Origin: Ficedula albicollis
Lineage: Eukaryota > Chordata > Aves > Passeriformes > Muscicapidae
Assembly: GCF_000247815.1 (NCBI RefSeq)
Contig: NC_021674.1
Span: 6,837,738-6,901,737 of the forward strand
DNA length: 64,000 nt
Reading direction: 5' to 3'
Shown: piece by piece, positions 47,586-59,243 of the stretch
Layout: each line of letters begins with the position of its first letter
How positions within the stretch are numbered: position 1 is the first letter of the stretch
The notes under the pieces: generated by a model
What the model was told of the DNA's origin: nothing
Database searches by the model: none
The model's input: only the letters and a program-made list of their open reading frames with translations
Translations under genes and position numbers: made by a program

Positions 47586-47665
47586 TGTTTTGTCCTTCAT
47601 TTGACCTGTTTACAGTCTTTTAGTATCAGAGAACAGATTTAAAGTTAATATTTAAGCAGGGAAAA

Positions 47666-50600
47666 AAGACTTTTTCAAAAGAAGAAAAAACTTTTAAGGA
47701 AAAAAATTGAACTTTTTTGCTTCCCCATCTATTTGTCAATTGCATAGTGAAAGTGAGTATTTTCAGCGTTCCTGAATATATCATCCTTGAGGGAAAAAGT
47801 GGACAAATATATCTACTTTGTATGGTTTATTTTAACATCACCTCTTTCAAGTTTATAGCTCATGCAATGCTCTGCACAGAGGAGCAACCTATGGTCTGCC
47901 CCAGGGCAACCTGGAGACATCTCAGCTGTGTACAGAAAAACCTCAACAGCCAGATTTGTCCAGAGTAGCTAAGACCCCCAAAGAAAACCTGAAATACAGG
48001 TATATTTTATTGGATCATTTATTTTCTCTTTGCCTGCTCTCTCTGAACACTGTCATAAATCCCTTGGGCATTATGTAAGGGTAGACTTCTGTAAGAGCTC
48101 AGGGCAGAGATCAGCACATGGATGCTCCTTCTTACTCATAGATCTCAAACCTTCCTTCTATATCCTTCTCCCACTGACAATAGGTTTTTCTTTCACTTAA
48201 ACAAATTCTTAACTATGTATTCTAATGAAGAACAACAATTCACGAGCAAGAGGTGTCTGGTACTGCACTACTGGAGTGGCATTACTTGCTGTATCAGGTG
48301 CCAAAATAGCATTTATTTCCAGCTCTGCTGAGGCCTCAAGAGCTCAAAGGTGGATTCTACAGCTGGCACACCAAAAAAGAGGCACAAGGAAAATCTCACC
48401 ATTAAGGAAACATCTACAAAATATGTATTAAATTTTAACTTCCTCCGATGCACAAGATAATGGAGGAGGATTGTTGGGATTATCAGGTTTGAGTCTTTTA
48501 GTTTGGATTTGTTCAGATTTAAAGACTGTTATTATGAGACTCAAGATCAATAAGAAATGCTTTGTTGCTTTTGTTTATTTTAAGGAAACTCTACAGGCAT
48601 AATGAAAAGTTTTAATTTTATTTCAGAGATGTAATTTTAAAAATCACAGCTTCTAAGAAGGTCAATATGGCTTGATGACAACATTGATTTTTGGAATATT
48701 ACTGATACACATACTGAGGGGTTTTTCTAAGATAACTTCCATCCCTTCAAGATGTCTGTCAGATATAATTTGATTGGTAAATACCTACTCTAAATTAAAC
48801 TCACACAGTAATTACAGTGCCTCATCACAATTTATTGGAAAATTATTCAAAATGGTTAAGCAAGTAATAAATTTTCTTTTACTTCACATTTGGGTGGGAC
48901 TACGCTTTTTTTTGTGATGGTTACAGGGAGATCCCTGTAGTGCAGACTTGGTCCTACCGAACTTCAAGTGTTTTGGATATTGATTTGCAGAGGGCGACAG
49001 TTTTCACACTGGTTTTTAAATCAAACTCATTTGACAAACTGGGTCTTTCTTGCCTGCAAATTGGGGCTCATAGTTTGCTGTGTGTCTCTCAGAGCTTTAC
49101 TGTAATTCATGCTTAGCAAGCACTTTGGAAACTTTAATTGAAAGGGTAGGGGTGTTTAATTACTCATTATTGTATTGCCCAGAGAAAACACCAAGCTTGG
49201 AGTGAGGATCGCCACTATAGAATAGCTGCCTGATAAATCTGTCTCACTGATTTTTGTTTTTCTTTATGGGAAAAAAATTGCGAGTAGTCTTCTGCTGGGG
49301 CTGGAGTGAGAATGAGCTTGCAGCCAGTGTGGAGGGCTCACTCAAAAGGACAGATCAGCTATCACTCAAACACTTCCAGCTGCAGCCTGCTCTGGTCTGT
49401 GTGTAGGGACAGATGGTCTCACTTGCCTTAGCCCCAGTTTACCAGCAGAACCAGCCATCTTCTATGAGTACATTAGCAACACTACCAACACAACAACCTG
49501 CTTATTGAATCTCCCACTCAGACCTTCCATGGCTCATTTAAGCTATTTCACACTACTCTTGCACTAATCTTGAAACAGATTTGTGGCTGTAACCTTGAGG
49601 GGAAGGAAGGAAGGATGAAAGTTTCATTCCCACTGAAGTGAGATTTCCAATGAGGGATTTCCAATGGCAAAGCAGCCCTCACTCAGCAGGTATGCCTTGT
49701 TAAAAGCTTTCACTAAAGAGAAATCCTAGCTGTGGCTCTCTTCAGTGATCCTGTGGTGATGGATACGGGTTGAAAATGGTCTGATTTATTAACAGTAAAT
49801 AACACCTATGACTGCAATGATCCTAAATAATCCTCTCCCCCAAAGTGTACGGCCTTCAGAAATACTTTCTGAGAGATAAGGCCCAGCTGATGTAAATGAG
49901 TACCCCTCATGTGGGGTGACTTAGTAACACCAAAGATTACAGAAGATGAGCTATTAGCCTAAGAAGTAGACACAGTGCCATGTTTAAGTAATTTCTTGGC
50001 CATAACCATCATTTTTAAAGGTGTTAATGAACACTAAATCAGGTTTAAAAGCTGTTCTTGTATCTTTGTACAGTAAAGGAGGAGCCAGTGATTGCTGCAA
50101 ATTTTCAGACAAAAATAGCATCTTCATTGGGTTTGGGTTTTTTTTCTCAGCAAACAAGTGGCAAAGACTCCAAAGACACCTGTCAGCACGCTTGCAGATG
50201 TTTGGGTTTTGCCCTGCAAATACCTCCTGGTTGTCATTCTGGTGTAAGGAAGGCCTGAAAGAAAAGCTTACAAAAGAAAAAGGATCTCAGGCACAGATGT
50301 GCTTGTGAAACTTCTTTGCTGGACTCCACCAGGATGTACCATGATGGAGACACATGGAGTCCATGGATTAAGAGACTTGAATGGAGCTTTCACGAAGGAA
50401 ATCCTGATGGTGATATTACTCCTTTTCTGATGGGCATCTGCTAATGCTCTCACCCCTCCAAACACGATTGCTTTGGAAGCCCCATGCCCAGGGCTTTTCC
50501 TGTGCTGCCTCTGCTCCCAAGAAATGCACAACCTCAGAGTGGCCCCATGTCATGCTGAGCTGGCCACAAGCCACCTCAAGGGACCTCTGCACGGGGAGAC

Positions 50601-53310
50601 CAACCTCATGGGGTGGTCTGCAGAAGGTGCTGTTCCTGCAAGAGACCAACCAGAATCTTCACTGCCAAGACCAAAATGAGATCATTGCTTGAGACACGTG
50701 GGAGATGAGACTGCAAGATCACCCCAGAGCCAGTGTGTCATTATTCTCTCACGTGTAAACTTGAAGCAAGGTCTGGAGCAGAATTTGAGTGCAGCAAATT
50801 TCAGAGGCAAAAATCATTGCCTCTTTCCAGCCAAATGCTGGCAGATATTACAGACACATTAGAGTTGTTGCTTCGCTGCAAATAGAAACCACTAATATCT
50901 GTGCATCTTTGAGGTTCAGAGAGGGTAGATGAAGCAGTTCAGAAACAAAAAAAATAGCAGTCTACATTGCATAACTCCCTGCCATTCTCTTAATTAATGT
51001 GAAATAATTCCTGTTCCAAGCATACATGCATAAATATGTAAAATGTACCTTATTACTTGGTATTGCAGCCCACTGTACAAGCACCTGTAAATTTGAATTA
51101 GAGACTCTCCACAAAGTGCTAGGCAGGAATTTAACAATTTCTCTCATAAAGGGGAAAAATTTGCCGCACTTTATACTGTGCTATTTTCCAACCATAAAAG
51201 GTAAACATTCCTAACCACCTTCAAAACTAAATCTCAAGCAGAGGAATGCACAGAGGAGTATCAGGTCCTGGTGCCCATCTCACTAAAGATGGTCATTCCT
51301 CTCTCATATATCAAACTGGATTAATGGTCTTCAATACCAGCATTATGAATTAACTTTTCATTGACTTCAGGATTTGAGATGTAAATTAGTCTATGCCTTG
51401 AGAAGTAGTACTTCATCAGACAAATGCTTTCCATGTCACCCTGAGATACATATGTTCAAACTCCTATTTTCCCCCCCAAAGCACTTGGATTTCCCAGCTT
51501 TATAATCTGCATTACTCCAGTGAACGGGCATAAGAGACAAGCACTTTTGGAGCAAAGGCAAACACTGCATGATCTTATGGGGCAAAATCATAATTATCTG
51601 CATGGGCCTCCCTTTCCCAGGCTACCTGGAGTAGTCAGACTTTGCAACACTTTTTTCTCTTTTTGGTAAATATGTTTGCAGGGAACTTAACCTTCTAAAA
51701 GGTAGTTAATTCCCTAATTAAGCATTTTCTCCCTCTCCCATCAGTAACAACGAAAATATATCAAGACAAATTCCCCACACAAGATGCCTGGCAATGGCAG
51801 GTTTTCTTTCTAAATCCCCTGGACAAATTCAGTTAACTGCAGTAAGAATGTGAGGGATAACATCTGAGGCCCCTCAAGCCTTGCAGCCAAGGACCAGAGA
51901 TGTCTGTTCTCTTTGTAAAGTTTTCCATCTGCTCCCTCTGATCACAGAGAGAATAGAGAGAAGTACATAGTGGAAATGAACCATAACTTATACCCTGTAT
52001 GAGACTCCACTTCCAAATTAAAGGAAAAAGAGAGGGAAAAAATAGGAGTGCTTATTAACAGTAGAGTTTGCAGTGGTAAGCAGATGCCTGGCAGGGCAGA
52101 TAGACACGGGCAGCCCACAAGCTCGATGATTTGGTGCTGGAAGAGGGAAGAGCTTCAGTGGTTTGCATTTTCCCTTGCCTCACTCTTGTTTTATAGCAGG
52201 TAGCAGTTGCCCTTAACTTATGTAGCAGACTGGGAGAAGCAATGGGTCTGAATCTACGCTTAAGATACCAGCATTTTGGTAAGTCACAGGCTACCTAAGA
52301 AAGCTCTCTTTTGTTCAATTTAGCTGCATAAATAATTCAAATGAGACATTTCATGCCATGAGAAATAAGTAATTTGCCTTTAAGACTTCGGGAAACATCA
52401 TGAAAATTATTCACTGACTCTGGGAGCATGATTCTTTTGTGAAAAGGCTCCTGGCAATCCCTTCTGGCTGGCCATTTCTCAGCAAAGGCAGAGGGGAGCT
52501 CCTGCTGAGTCACAACCAGGATTTGGGTTTCTCCTGTGATGCTCAGCCCCATGGAAGCTCTTTCTGCACCTCCCAATGCTCAGTTGGTCCCTAACATCCC
52601 TCACAGTGGACAGAGAAACCAGCCCTGGGCACTAATAATATACCAAGTGCCCCAGTGCCACTTGCTGCACCAGGACAATGTGTTTGCTCTGATCATGAAA
52701 CTGGGTGCTGGGCATGTCCTGGACTCCTGTCATCTGCCTGCAAATCCCCCCCAGCAACAATCTCATATATGAAATCCTTCCCTTTCACAAGACATATTTT
52801 TATTTACCACCAAGAACAAACTCTGCTCCCAGTTACCTTTCCCCATGCAGAAGCCAAAGTTCAGCTAGAGAGCCATAAGACACAGCTACACAACAGAGGA
52901 AACACCACAAAGACATGTAAGCACCATGACAGTCAGTGAATTATCTAATTATGCTGGAAAAAAAGAGACAAAAAGCCCACACCAGCTGACACTTGGCTGC
53001 ATCACCATGGTGCTAATTGGCTGCAATTAATGAGGTGGCAGCACTGATTCTAGAAAGAGCCCAGGCCAGAAAGGAAGATCACTGATTATTTTAAAATTTA
53101 GGTTAACCAAGATCTCCCCACACTACTTACACTCTGCAGCCAGCCTTGGAAAAGCTTGCCAGGAGAGGGGCAGGAAAATGTGAAACAGAAGTCCCAAAAT
53201 TCACAGTGCTTCAAAACTGACCAGAAAAGTCACAGGTCATGCACCAGCTCCGTGCACACCATAAAACCCTGTGGCTGGTGGCAAGCACAGGTCTGAAAAT
53301 GAATAGTAGA
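47666..53310. other. no gene seen, 5.6 kb
   Basis: Mostly unique AT-rich DNA without recognised repeats. Short frames (for example 50021-50308, 50444-50692 and 52655-52939) overlap on both strands and have no domain signature. The stretch 52960-53060, with GGTGCTAATTGGCTGCAATT, looks like a possible conserved element, unverified. Confidence 0.45.
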
Positions 53311-53971
53311 TTCAAGCTGTTAATGTTGCAAGAGACAATTCATATGGATTTATTTGCTGCCGGTGTCTATAAGGTGAGGCAGAGAGAGAGGATAGGACAA
53401 CACCTTTGAAGGGCCAAGAGTCACATGGAACCTACACCAAAATCAAGAATAATCCATGAGGGAACAGTTTTGGACAGCCAGCGCAGCTTTCCAACTTCAG
53501 CAAAATCTTTGTCCTGCAAGAAGGAAACACTTGGCCAGGAGTGGGGATTCAGATTTGAATGAGCAGCCTTAGCACAGCTATCGTCATGTTCCTTCCATTC
53601 AAGCTGTTAACGTTGCAAGAGACAACTCATATGGATTTATTTGCTGCCGGAGTCTATAAGGTGAGGCAGAGAGAGAGGATAGGGATTCAAGCTGTTAATG
53701 TTGCAAGAGACAATTCATATGGATTTATTTGCTGCCGGTGTCTATAAGGTGAGGCAGAGAGAGAGGATAGGACAACACCTTTGAAGGGCCAAGAGTCACA
53801 TGGAACCTACACCAAAATCAAGAATAATCCATGAGGGAACAGTTTTGGACAGCCAGCGCAGCTTTCCAACTTCAGCAAAATCTTTGTCCTGCAAGAAGGA
53901 AACACTTGGCCAGGAGTGGGGATTCAGATTTGAATGAGCAGCCTTAGCACAGCTATCGTCATGTTCCTTCA
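53311..53971. repeat. long-short-long triplication (287 / 88 / 286 bp)
   Basis: The unit at 53311-53597 recurs at 53686-53971 with no visible difference. Between them, 53598-53685 holds only the first about 88 bp and alone carries three changes (aatg/aacg, aattc/aactc, ggtgtc/ggagtc). Non-coding. Confidence 0.94.
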
Positions 53972-56329
53972 CTGAATCAAACCTAAAAAAAAACCCACAA
54001 ATCAGGAAATAATATAACAAATAGGATTGAACTGCCACACAAATTGTTTTCAGGAAAATGTTAATGTCTGATCCAAGGCTCTGAAGTCATTTGTCATCTT
54101 CTCCCTGTTCTTAAAGATCTGTTCAGACATAGACAACATATCTTGTCCATTTTTGTCCACACGGAAAGCTATAAAAAAGCCAAGAGAAATCCATTAATTT
54201 AAAACAACAGTAGGGCAATAATGCTCACTCTCTTCACAGCTGTTGTGGGGACTAGAAGTAGTTTCAGTGTTTTAAAAGATGTAAGTCCTGTGTTACCCAC
54301 AAAGTAGTATCAGAAAAATGCTTGGCCCTCAGAAATAATTTGCGTTTGTGTAACTTTCATCTCTTTCAGCTCAAAAGATAAGGTCCCAGCTTCTAAACAG
54401 ATCAGATTCCCATGGGAGTCATATATATAGTTATGTATGTATAAAAGAACAAAATAAACTAAAATCCTAACCAACTAGTCAAAGTTCTATTTTATTAAAA
54501 ATGTATGGCTTGATTTTCTTCTCATTTTTCCCTAAGGGAAATGCAATTACTAATCACCCATCCATCGAGTGAGCCCTGAGTTTACCTTGTTCCCTTCCCA
54601 GGGACACCCATGGCTCACAAATTTAGTTGTGTCCATCCTGGGAGCAGGAAGGCATCCAAATGAGAGTAACACTATAATGTCCTGCCCCTTTTTCCTCTCT
54701 CTCTCTCTCAGCACTGGCACTGCCACGCAGCCATGCAGCTCTGTGCTCTGTTGTTTTGGGAAGATGTAGAAGAGCAGTTTGGGGTGCAATGTGAGTACAA
54801 ACAGGGCAACAGTTAATTGCAGGGTCACTTCAGTGCATGCTGCAGTTGCCATGCACAAAGAGGCTCTGCAAAGGGGATCTTTACCATGTGTCCTGGCTGA
54901 TGGCTACCCTCACAGAGATAAAACTAAGGCTCACTAGGATAAACCAACCCATTTCCCCCAGTAAGGTGCCCTGCAAACCTGTGGCACTGTGAGAGCTGGG
55001 AGTGCTGCTGGGGCAGATCTGGAGCACGGCACTACTGAGTCACTTGACATGATGCCTGTGATGCAAGAGGTCACCATGGAAGTAATGGACCAGCATTTTT
55101 CTTCCACGTACTTGGGCTGTGAACAAAACAAATTCTGATAATTGTGTTCATGTTTTTACGAGTGAGTAAAAATTAATTCCTTGCCTTTCATGGTTTGACT
55201 TACTTTCGCCAGTATGTACTGGTTCAGCTTACACCATCTTTTCATTAAAATAATTAGTATAAAGATTTACGCAATCTTTAGAAGACTTTCTGCCTTAAAC
55301 CTAATTTGCCTTCTGTGTCACTCATGGGAAATCAAGGACTGAAATAATCAAGGAAGGAGGACTTCCCATTTGAAAAAAAAAAAGTCTTAAGAGAACAGTG
55401 TTTCTATGTCAGGATGCACTTAGGCAAATACATTCTATTCTTCACTTATGCTAACCCACATGCTTGGTGATAATAACCTTAATGTAATATTGCTTTGACC
55501 CATCACCACTGCTCAGGATTTGCAGCATGATAGGTCCCAGTCCTGACTTTTTGCCACATAAAATAAAATGAAAAAGCAATTTATACAACCCCTTGTAGGA
55601 AAATGGCAGACCTCAAAGGAAATGTGGTCAAGATATAATTTAATTTAGGTGTGATAAGCTTCACACATCTCTCAGTCACCAGTCAATGAACTTTCTATCT
55701 CGTTCATTAGATGGGTTAGACTATTTTAAGATTTTTTTTTTTTAACTCTTATGGAGCCAACTAAGAGATAGTCAAACATGTTAAAAGATGCTTAAAACAA
55801 TGCAATACCTATAAAAAATGTGAGGTGTTACTAGGCTGTGGCACAAACAGAGGGAATCTGTACCAGAGAATAATCAAGATTTCTGAAGAGCCAAGAGGTG
55901 CTTTTGATGGAAGGCTGCTGGATGTGGGCTCCTTCACCATTGGCAAATCAGCTCTCTGTTGGCTGACTCAACTTGACACCACTTCATCCTTCCACAGCTT
56001 TCATCAGCCTGATGCAGCCCTGCCTCATGTAACTGTGGATCTGGGAGCAGATGTGCACAGCTGGCATGAGGTCAGAGCTGGATAAGAAAGTACCTGAAGG
56101 CCAGGAGAAGCTGTGACTCTACATCTCATATATGACATACTGCTGTCAGCTGCAGGCTTTTATGCACTAAAACACTTCTGGTCGTCACACGGACTGTGAC
56201 AAACTCAGTGAACAGGAGAAAGGACACAAAATACACAGGGCAAACCAACAGCAGACACCATTATTATGTCCTTCATCAGTTTTAAAGAACTAGAGTAAAA
56301 ATAAAATATATTTTGTTTTTATTTAGGTC
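53972..56329. other. no gene seen
   Basis: Unique sequence. A (CT)n stretch near 54697-54711 precedes a CAG but bounds no convincing exon. Confidence 0.45.
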
Positions 56330-56560
56330 ACCATCCACAATTACTGCTTCCTTCTGCTGGCCCCTCCAAAAAAAATGGTCAACCTGATCTGGTAAAATGT
56401 GTGCCTCATCATGGTAGGGAAGTTGGAAGTACTGCTGGCCCCTCGAACAAAAATGGGCAACCTGATCTGGTAAAACGTGTGCCTCATCATGGTAGGGAAG
56501 TTGGAAGTAGATGAGCTTTAAGATCCTTTCCATCCCAATCCATTCTGTGATGATATGAGT
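56330..56560 (+). mobile_element. CR1 LINE 3' end with internal 78-bp duplication
   Basis: The 3' end reads GTTGGAAGTAGATGAGC, then 'tttaagatcctttccatccc' and 'aatccattctgtgatgat', a CR1 terminus in plus orientation. Inside, a 78-bp segment starting CTGCTGGCCCCTC is duplicated at 56354 and 56432 with a few differences, so the duplication happened after insertion. Confidence 0.8.
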
Positions 56561-57879
56561 GCTGCCTTCCCTCAGTGTGACTTTCAGTATTTGTATGTAC
56601 CCTTGCAGGAACCAGAGGGGAGAAAATCACCATCCCAGCATAGCCCACCGGTGACTACAGCTGTTGGAAGAGGGTGATGAGAAATATTGGCTCAGATAAT
56701 CAATCTTACCTTGCAAAAAATGCCTCGAGAGCGCAGAAGCAAACCAGCAATTTGACTTCTTTGAGGTCCTCCGTGGCAGCAGAGTACAGTAAAACAGGTG
56801 GCACTACCTCATTTTTCACACCTCCCCAACTTGTCTGCTTACAGGGGGCTTTGTATCTTTCCTCTGTCATGAGATGTGGAGCTAAAAGTAAGGTCTGCCT
56901 GGGCAGGATGAATAAGTAGTGGTAAGTGCTTAATGCGAACACTCCGTATACCTCTTGTATTGGGCATTAATCAATCAGCTTCCCGATCTCTAATTGCCAC
57001 ATTGGCTCGGGTTTTTCCTTTTTCTATAAAGAAAAGGCTGAGTGTTTACATCTGGAATCAAAAGGAACCCTGAACATGCTTAGTGCGCATGAACTTGAGA
57101 AGATGCTTGCTACTTTCAGTGTGTGGAAAAAACAAAATAGAAAGGTAGCAGTGGTAGAATTGGAGGAAATTTGATAATGTGACAAAGGTTTCATGATAGG
57201 TCAGGAAAGCAGCCTCCCTTCACCATTTTAAGAAAGATGCTTGAAGAATCAGAAAACAAAGAAGGTCACATAAAGCCTTTGCTGCAAAAGAAAAGCATAT
57301 GCTGCCCAGTGATAAATATCCTTCAGCACGAAGCAAATAAACTGAGGAGCTCACTGTGCCCAACAAACAATAAAACAAACTCTGAAGAAGCAGCCCAGGG
57401 TGCAAAAGATGGGAGAACAGTCCAGGATCTTCCTGCAGGATCTTCCTGCAAGAGAGGGGCCACTGCACACTCTGTGCCATTGCTGGGCCAAAGGCACAGG
57501 CTCTCGTCCATGGGTTGGAAGGCGACAGGACTGGCTGGTGACAGAGAGAAGGTGGTTGAGTGATTTCTGCCTGGGACACTGCATTGCTGCAGCCCTGAAG
57601 GACAAAAGCTGACACCTGATTTTGAAAGCAAGCAAGATATAAAGTGTTTTCCAAGGCTGTGCTTTATTAAGTAGAGAGAGGTAAGTCCAGTGATCCCAGA
57701 ATAACAACACTTCGGGATGAAACACGTCAAGAGGCGTGTGTTGGTTTTGCACGGCATGGTATTTGTAGCAGGGGGGCCACAGAGGTGGTTTCTGTGAGAA
57801 GATGATGGAAGCTTCTGCCATGTCTGGCAGAACCAATCCCTGATGTCTCTGCAGATGAACATCTGGCCAAGCCTGGGCC
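56561..57879. other. no gene seen
   Basis: Two overlapping minus-strand frames of 176-179 codons (57323-57881) and a third (57220-57654) coexist, as expected for chance openness. None has a recognised domain. Confidence 0.45.
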
Positions 57880-58135
57880 AATTACAGATGTTGTTAACGC
57901 CTCAGTGATAACATACTGAAGAAGAAAATCAAACCAAAGTGGGACACAGTTTTTTTTCTAGCCAGAGAAGAGGAAGAGGTGAGAATATGTGAGGGAAACA
58001 ACATGGAGACACCAGGGTCAGTGGAGAAGGAGGGGGAGAAGGAGGGGGAGAAGGAGGAGGAGGAGGTGCTCCAGGCACCAAAGCTGAGATTCCTTTGCAG
58101 GCCTGATGATGACCATGGTGAAGAACTGTGCCCCT

Positions 58136-58310
58136 CAGCCCATGGGGATCCATGGGGGATGCGGGGATCCATGAGGGATGCAGAGATCCACCCACAGCCC
58201 ATGGGGATCCATGGGGGATGCAGAGATCCACCCACAGCCCATGGGGATCCATGGGGATGCAGAGATCCACCCACAGCCCATGGGATCCATGGGGGATTGG
58301 AGGTGACCAT
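58136..58310. repeat. short minisatellite, about 40-bp unit, 3-4 copies
   Basis: Units start with CAGCCCATGG at 58136, 58195, 58235 and 58274 (spacing 59, 40, 39). Each includes GGATCCATGG and GCAGAGATCCACCC. The array lies inside the ERV-derived fragment and keeps several frames open, hence the spurious 121-206-codon frames there. Confidence 0.92.
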
Positions 58311-58624
58311 GCCAGGGCAGGTGGATGCCTGGAGGAGGCTGTGATCCAACAGGAGTCCTGCTGGAGGGAGAGGATCCCCGCTTCCAGGCTGGAGCAGCCT
58401 GTCCTTGGAGGACCACACCCCGTGGAAAAGAGACAGACCCACATCCCAGCAGTTTTGGGAGGGCTGTGTGCCCGTGGGAGGGACTCACATTGCAGCAGTT
58501 CTGGGAAGACTGCTGCTTGTGAGACTGGAACCGCACTGGAGAAGTTCACGGAGAACGGTGTCCCGTGAGAAGGGACCCTACAGTCTCACAGGGAAGCGCT
58601 GAGATCCCCCCACGCTCCAACCTT

Positions 58625-58860
58625 TCTTCTGGCTAGCTCCAGGTCAGAGATGGAGGGGATTCGGCATGGACAAAGCAAAAGACCAAAGGAGGCTCCTTTT
58701 CCTTAGTATATCCAAGCGTTTATTCCTGAACGGGGCTCAGGGAAAAAAGAGGGACAGACCAAAGGAGTGGTGGGGAATTTCAAAAGGCAGATCAGGGGAG
58801 GGCAAACAGAGCTGCAGCCGATGCTGAACCAATTTCAGGGGAGTACAGAACAAACCATTT
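58625..58860 (-). mobile_element. nested LTR-like fragment on the minus strand
   Basis: On the minus strand it reads GGTTCAGCATCGGCTGC, CTCCCCTGATCTGCC, CAGGAATAAACGCTTGG (a poly-A signal context) and CCTCCTTTGGTCTTTTGC, ending near GACCTGGAGC. This looks like the R-U5 end of an LTR that landed in the plus-strand ERV fragment. I cannot see target-site duplications, so its ends are approximate. Confidence 0.45.
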
Positions 58861-59243
58861 TTCTCAGTGCAATGTAAACCAAATTAGTGAAATACAACTG
58901 GGAAGGACTCCTCTCCCAGAGCACTGGAAGAAAACCCCTGACCAAAACCCCTATGCCCTGTTTCCCTGAGCTATCAGTGGGAAGGAAGGAGGGGTTGGGA
59001 GGAAAAAGGTGTTTTTAAGGGCTTATTTTACTTCTCATTATCCTCCCCTGACTTTGTAATAAATAATTCACTTTGTACTTCTAAGTTGAACCTGTTTTGC
59101 CTTGGAGTGTTTTATCCCAGTCCTTATGTCAACTCATGAACCCTTAAATTTTTTCCTTTCCTCTGCCTAGCTGTAGCAGGGGAGGGCAAGTAAGCAGCTT
59201 TTGTGGGTGCCTGGTGTTTGGCCAGTGTCAAAACACAACTGTC

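Larger units (their letters stand above)
46044..47665. repeat. tandem duplication, 2 x 810 bp, no visible difference
   Basis: Copies run about 46044-46853 and 46854-47665. I see no substitution. The junction lies in an A run (GGGAAAAAAACCC), so microhomology is present. The duplicated segment contains only the right arm of the hairpin, the LTR promoter and one CR1 fragment. The second copy therefore has a promoter without the hairpin. Confidence 0.95.
57880..59243 (+). mobile_element. avian ERV-derived fragment, interrupted
   Basis: From memory of bird repeats, blocks appear in the expected order: CCAAAGTGGGACACAG, a purine stretch (GGAGAAGGAGGGGGAG), 'gtgctccaggcaccaaagctg', GGAGCAG/CCCGTGG-type short units (58370-58570), then CCAAAACCCCTATGCCC, GGAAGGAGGGGTTGGGAGG, an ATAAATAATTCAC region and a terminus with GTGCCTGGTGTTTGGCC. 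It is non-coding and interrupted near 58620-58890 by another LTR-like piece. Family name not certain. Confidence 0.6.

Noticed and set aside
57323..57881. Two overlapping minus-strand frames of 176-179 codons
   Set aside because: Different frames open over the same bases and neither has a recognised domain, so chance is the best explanation.
57894..58549. 182-206-codon minus-strand proline/serine-rich frames
   Set aside because: They run through the ERV-derived minisatellite and purine tract; low-complexity translation, not a gene.
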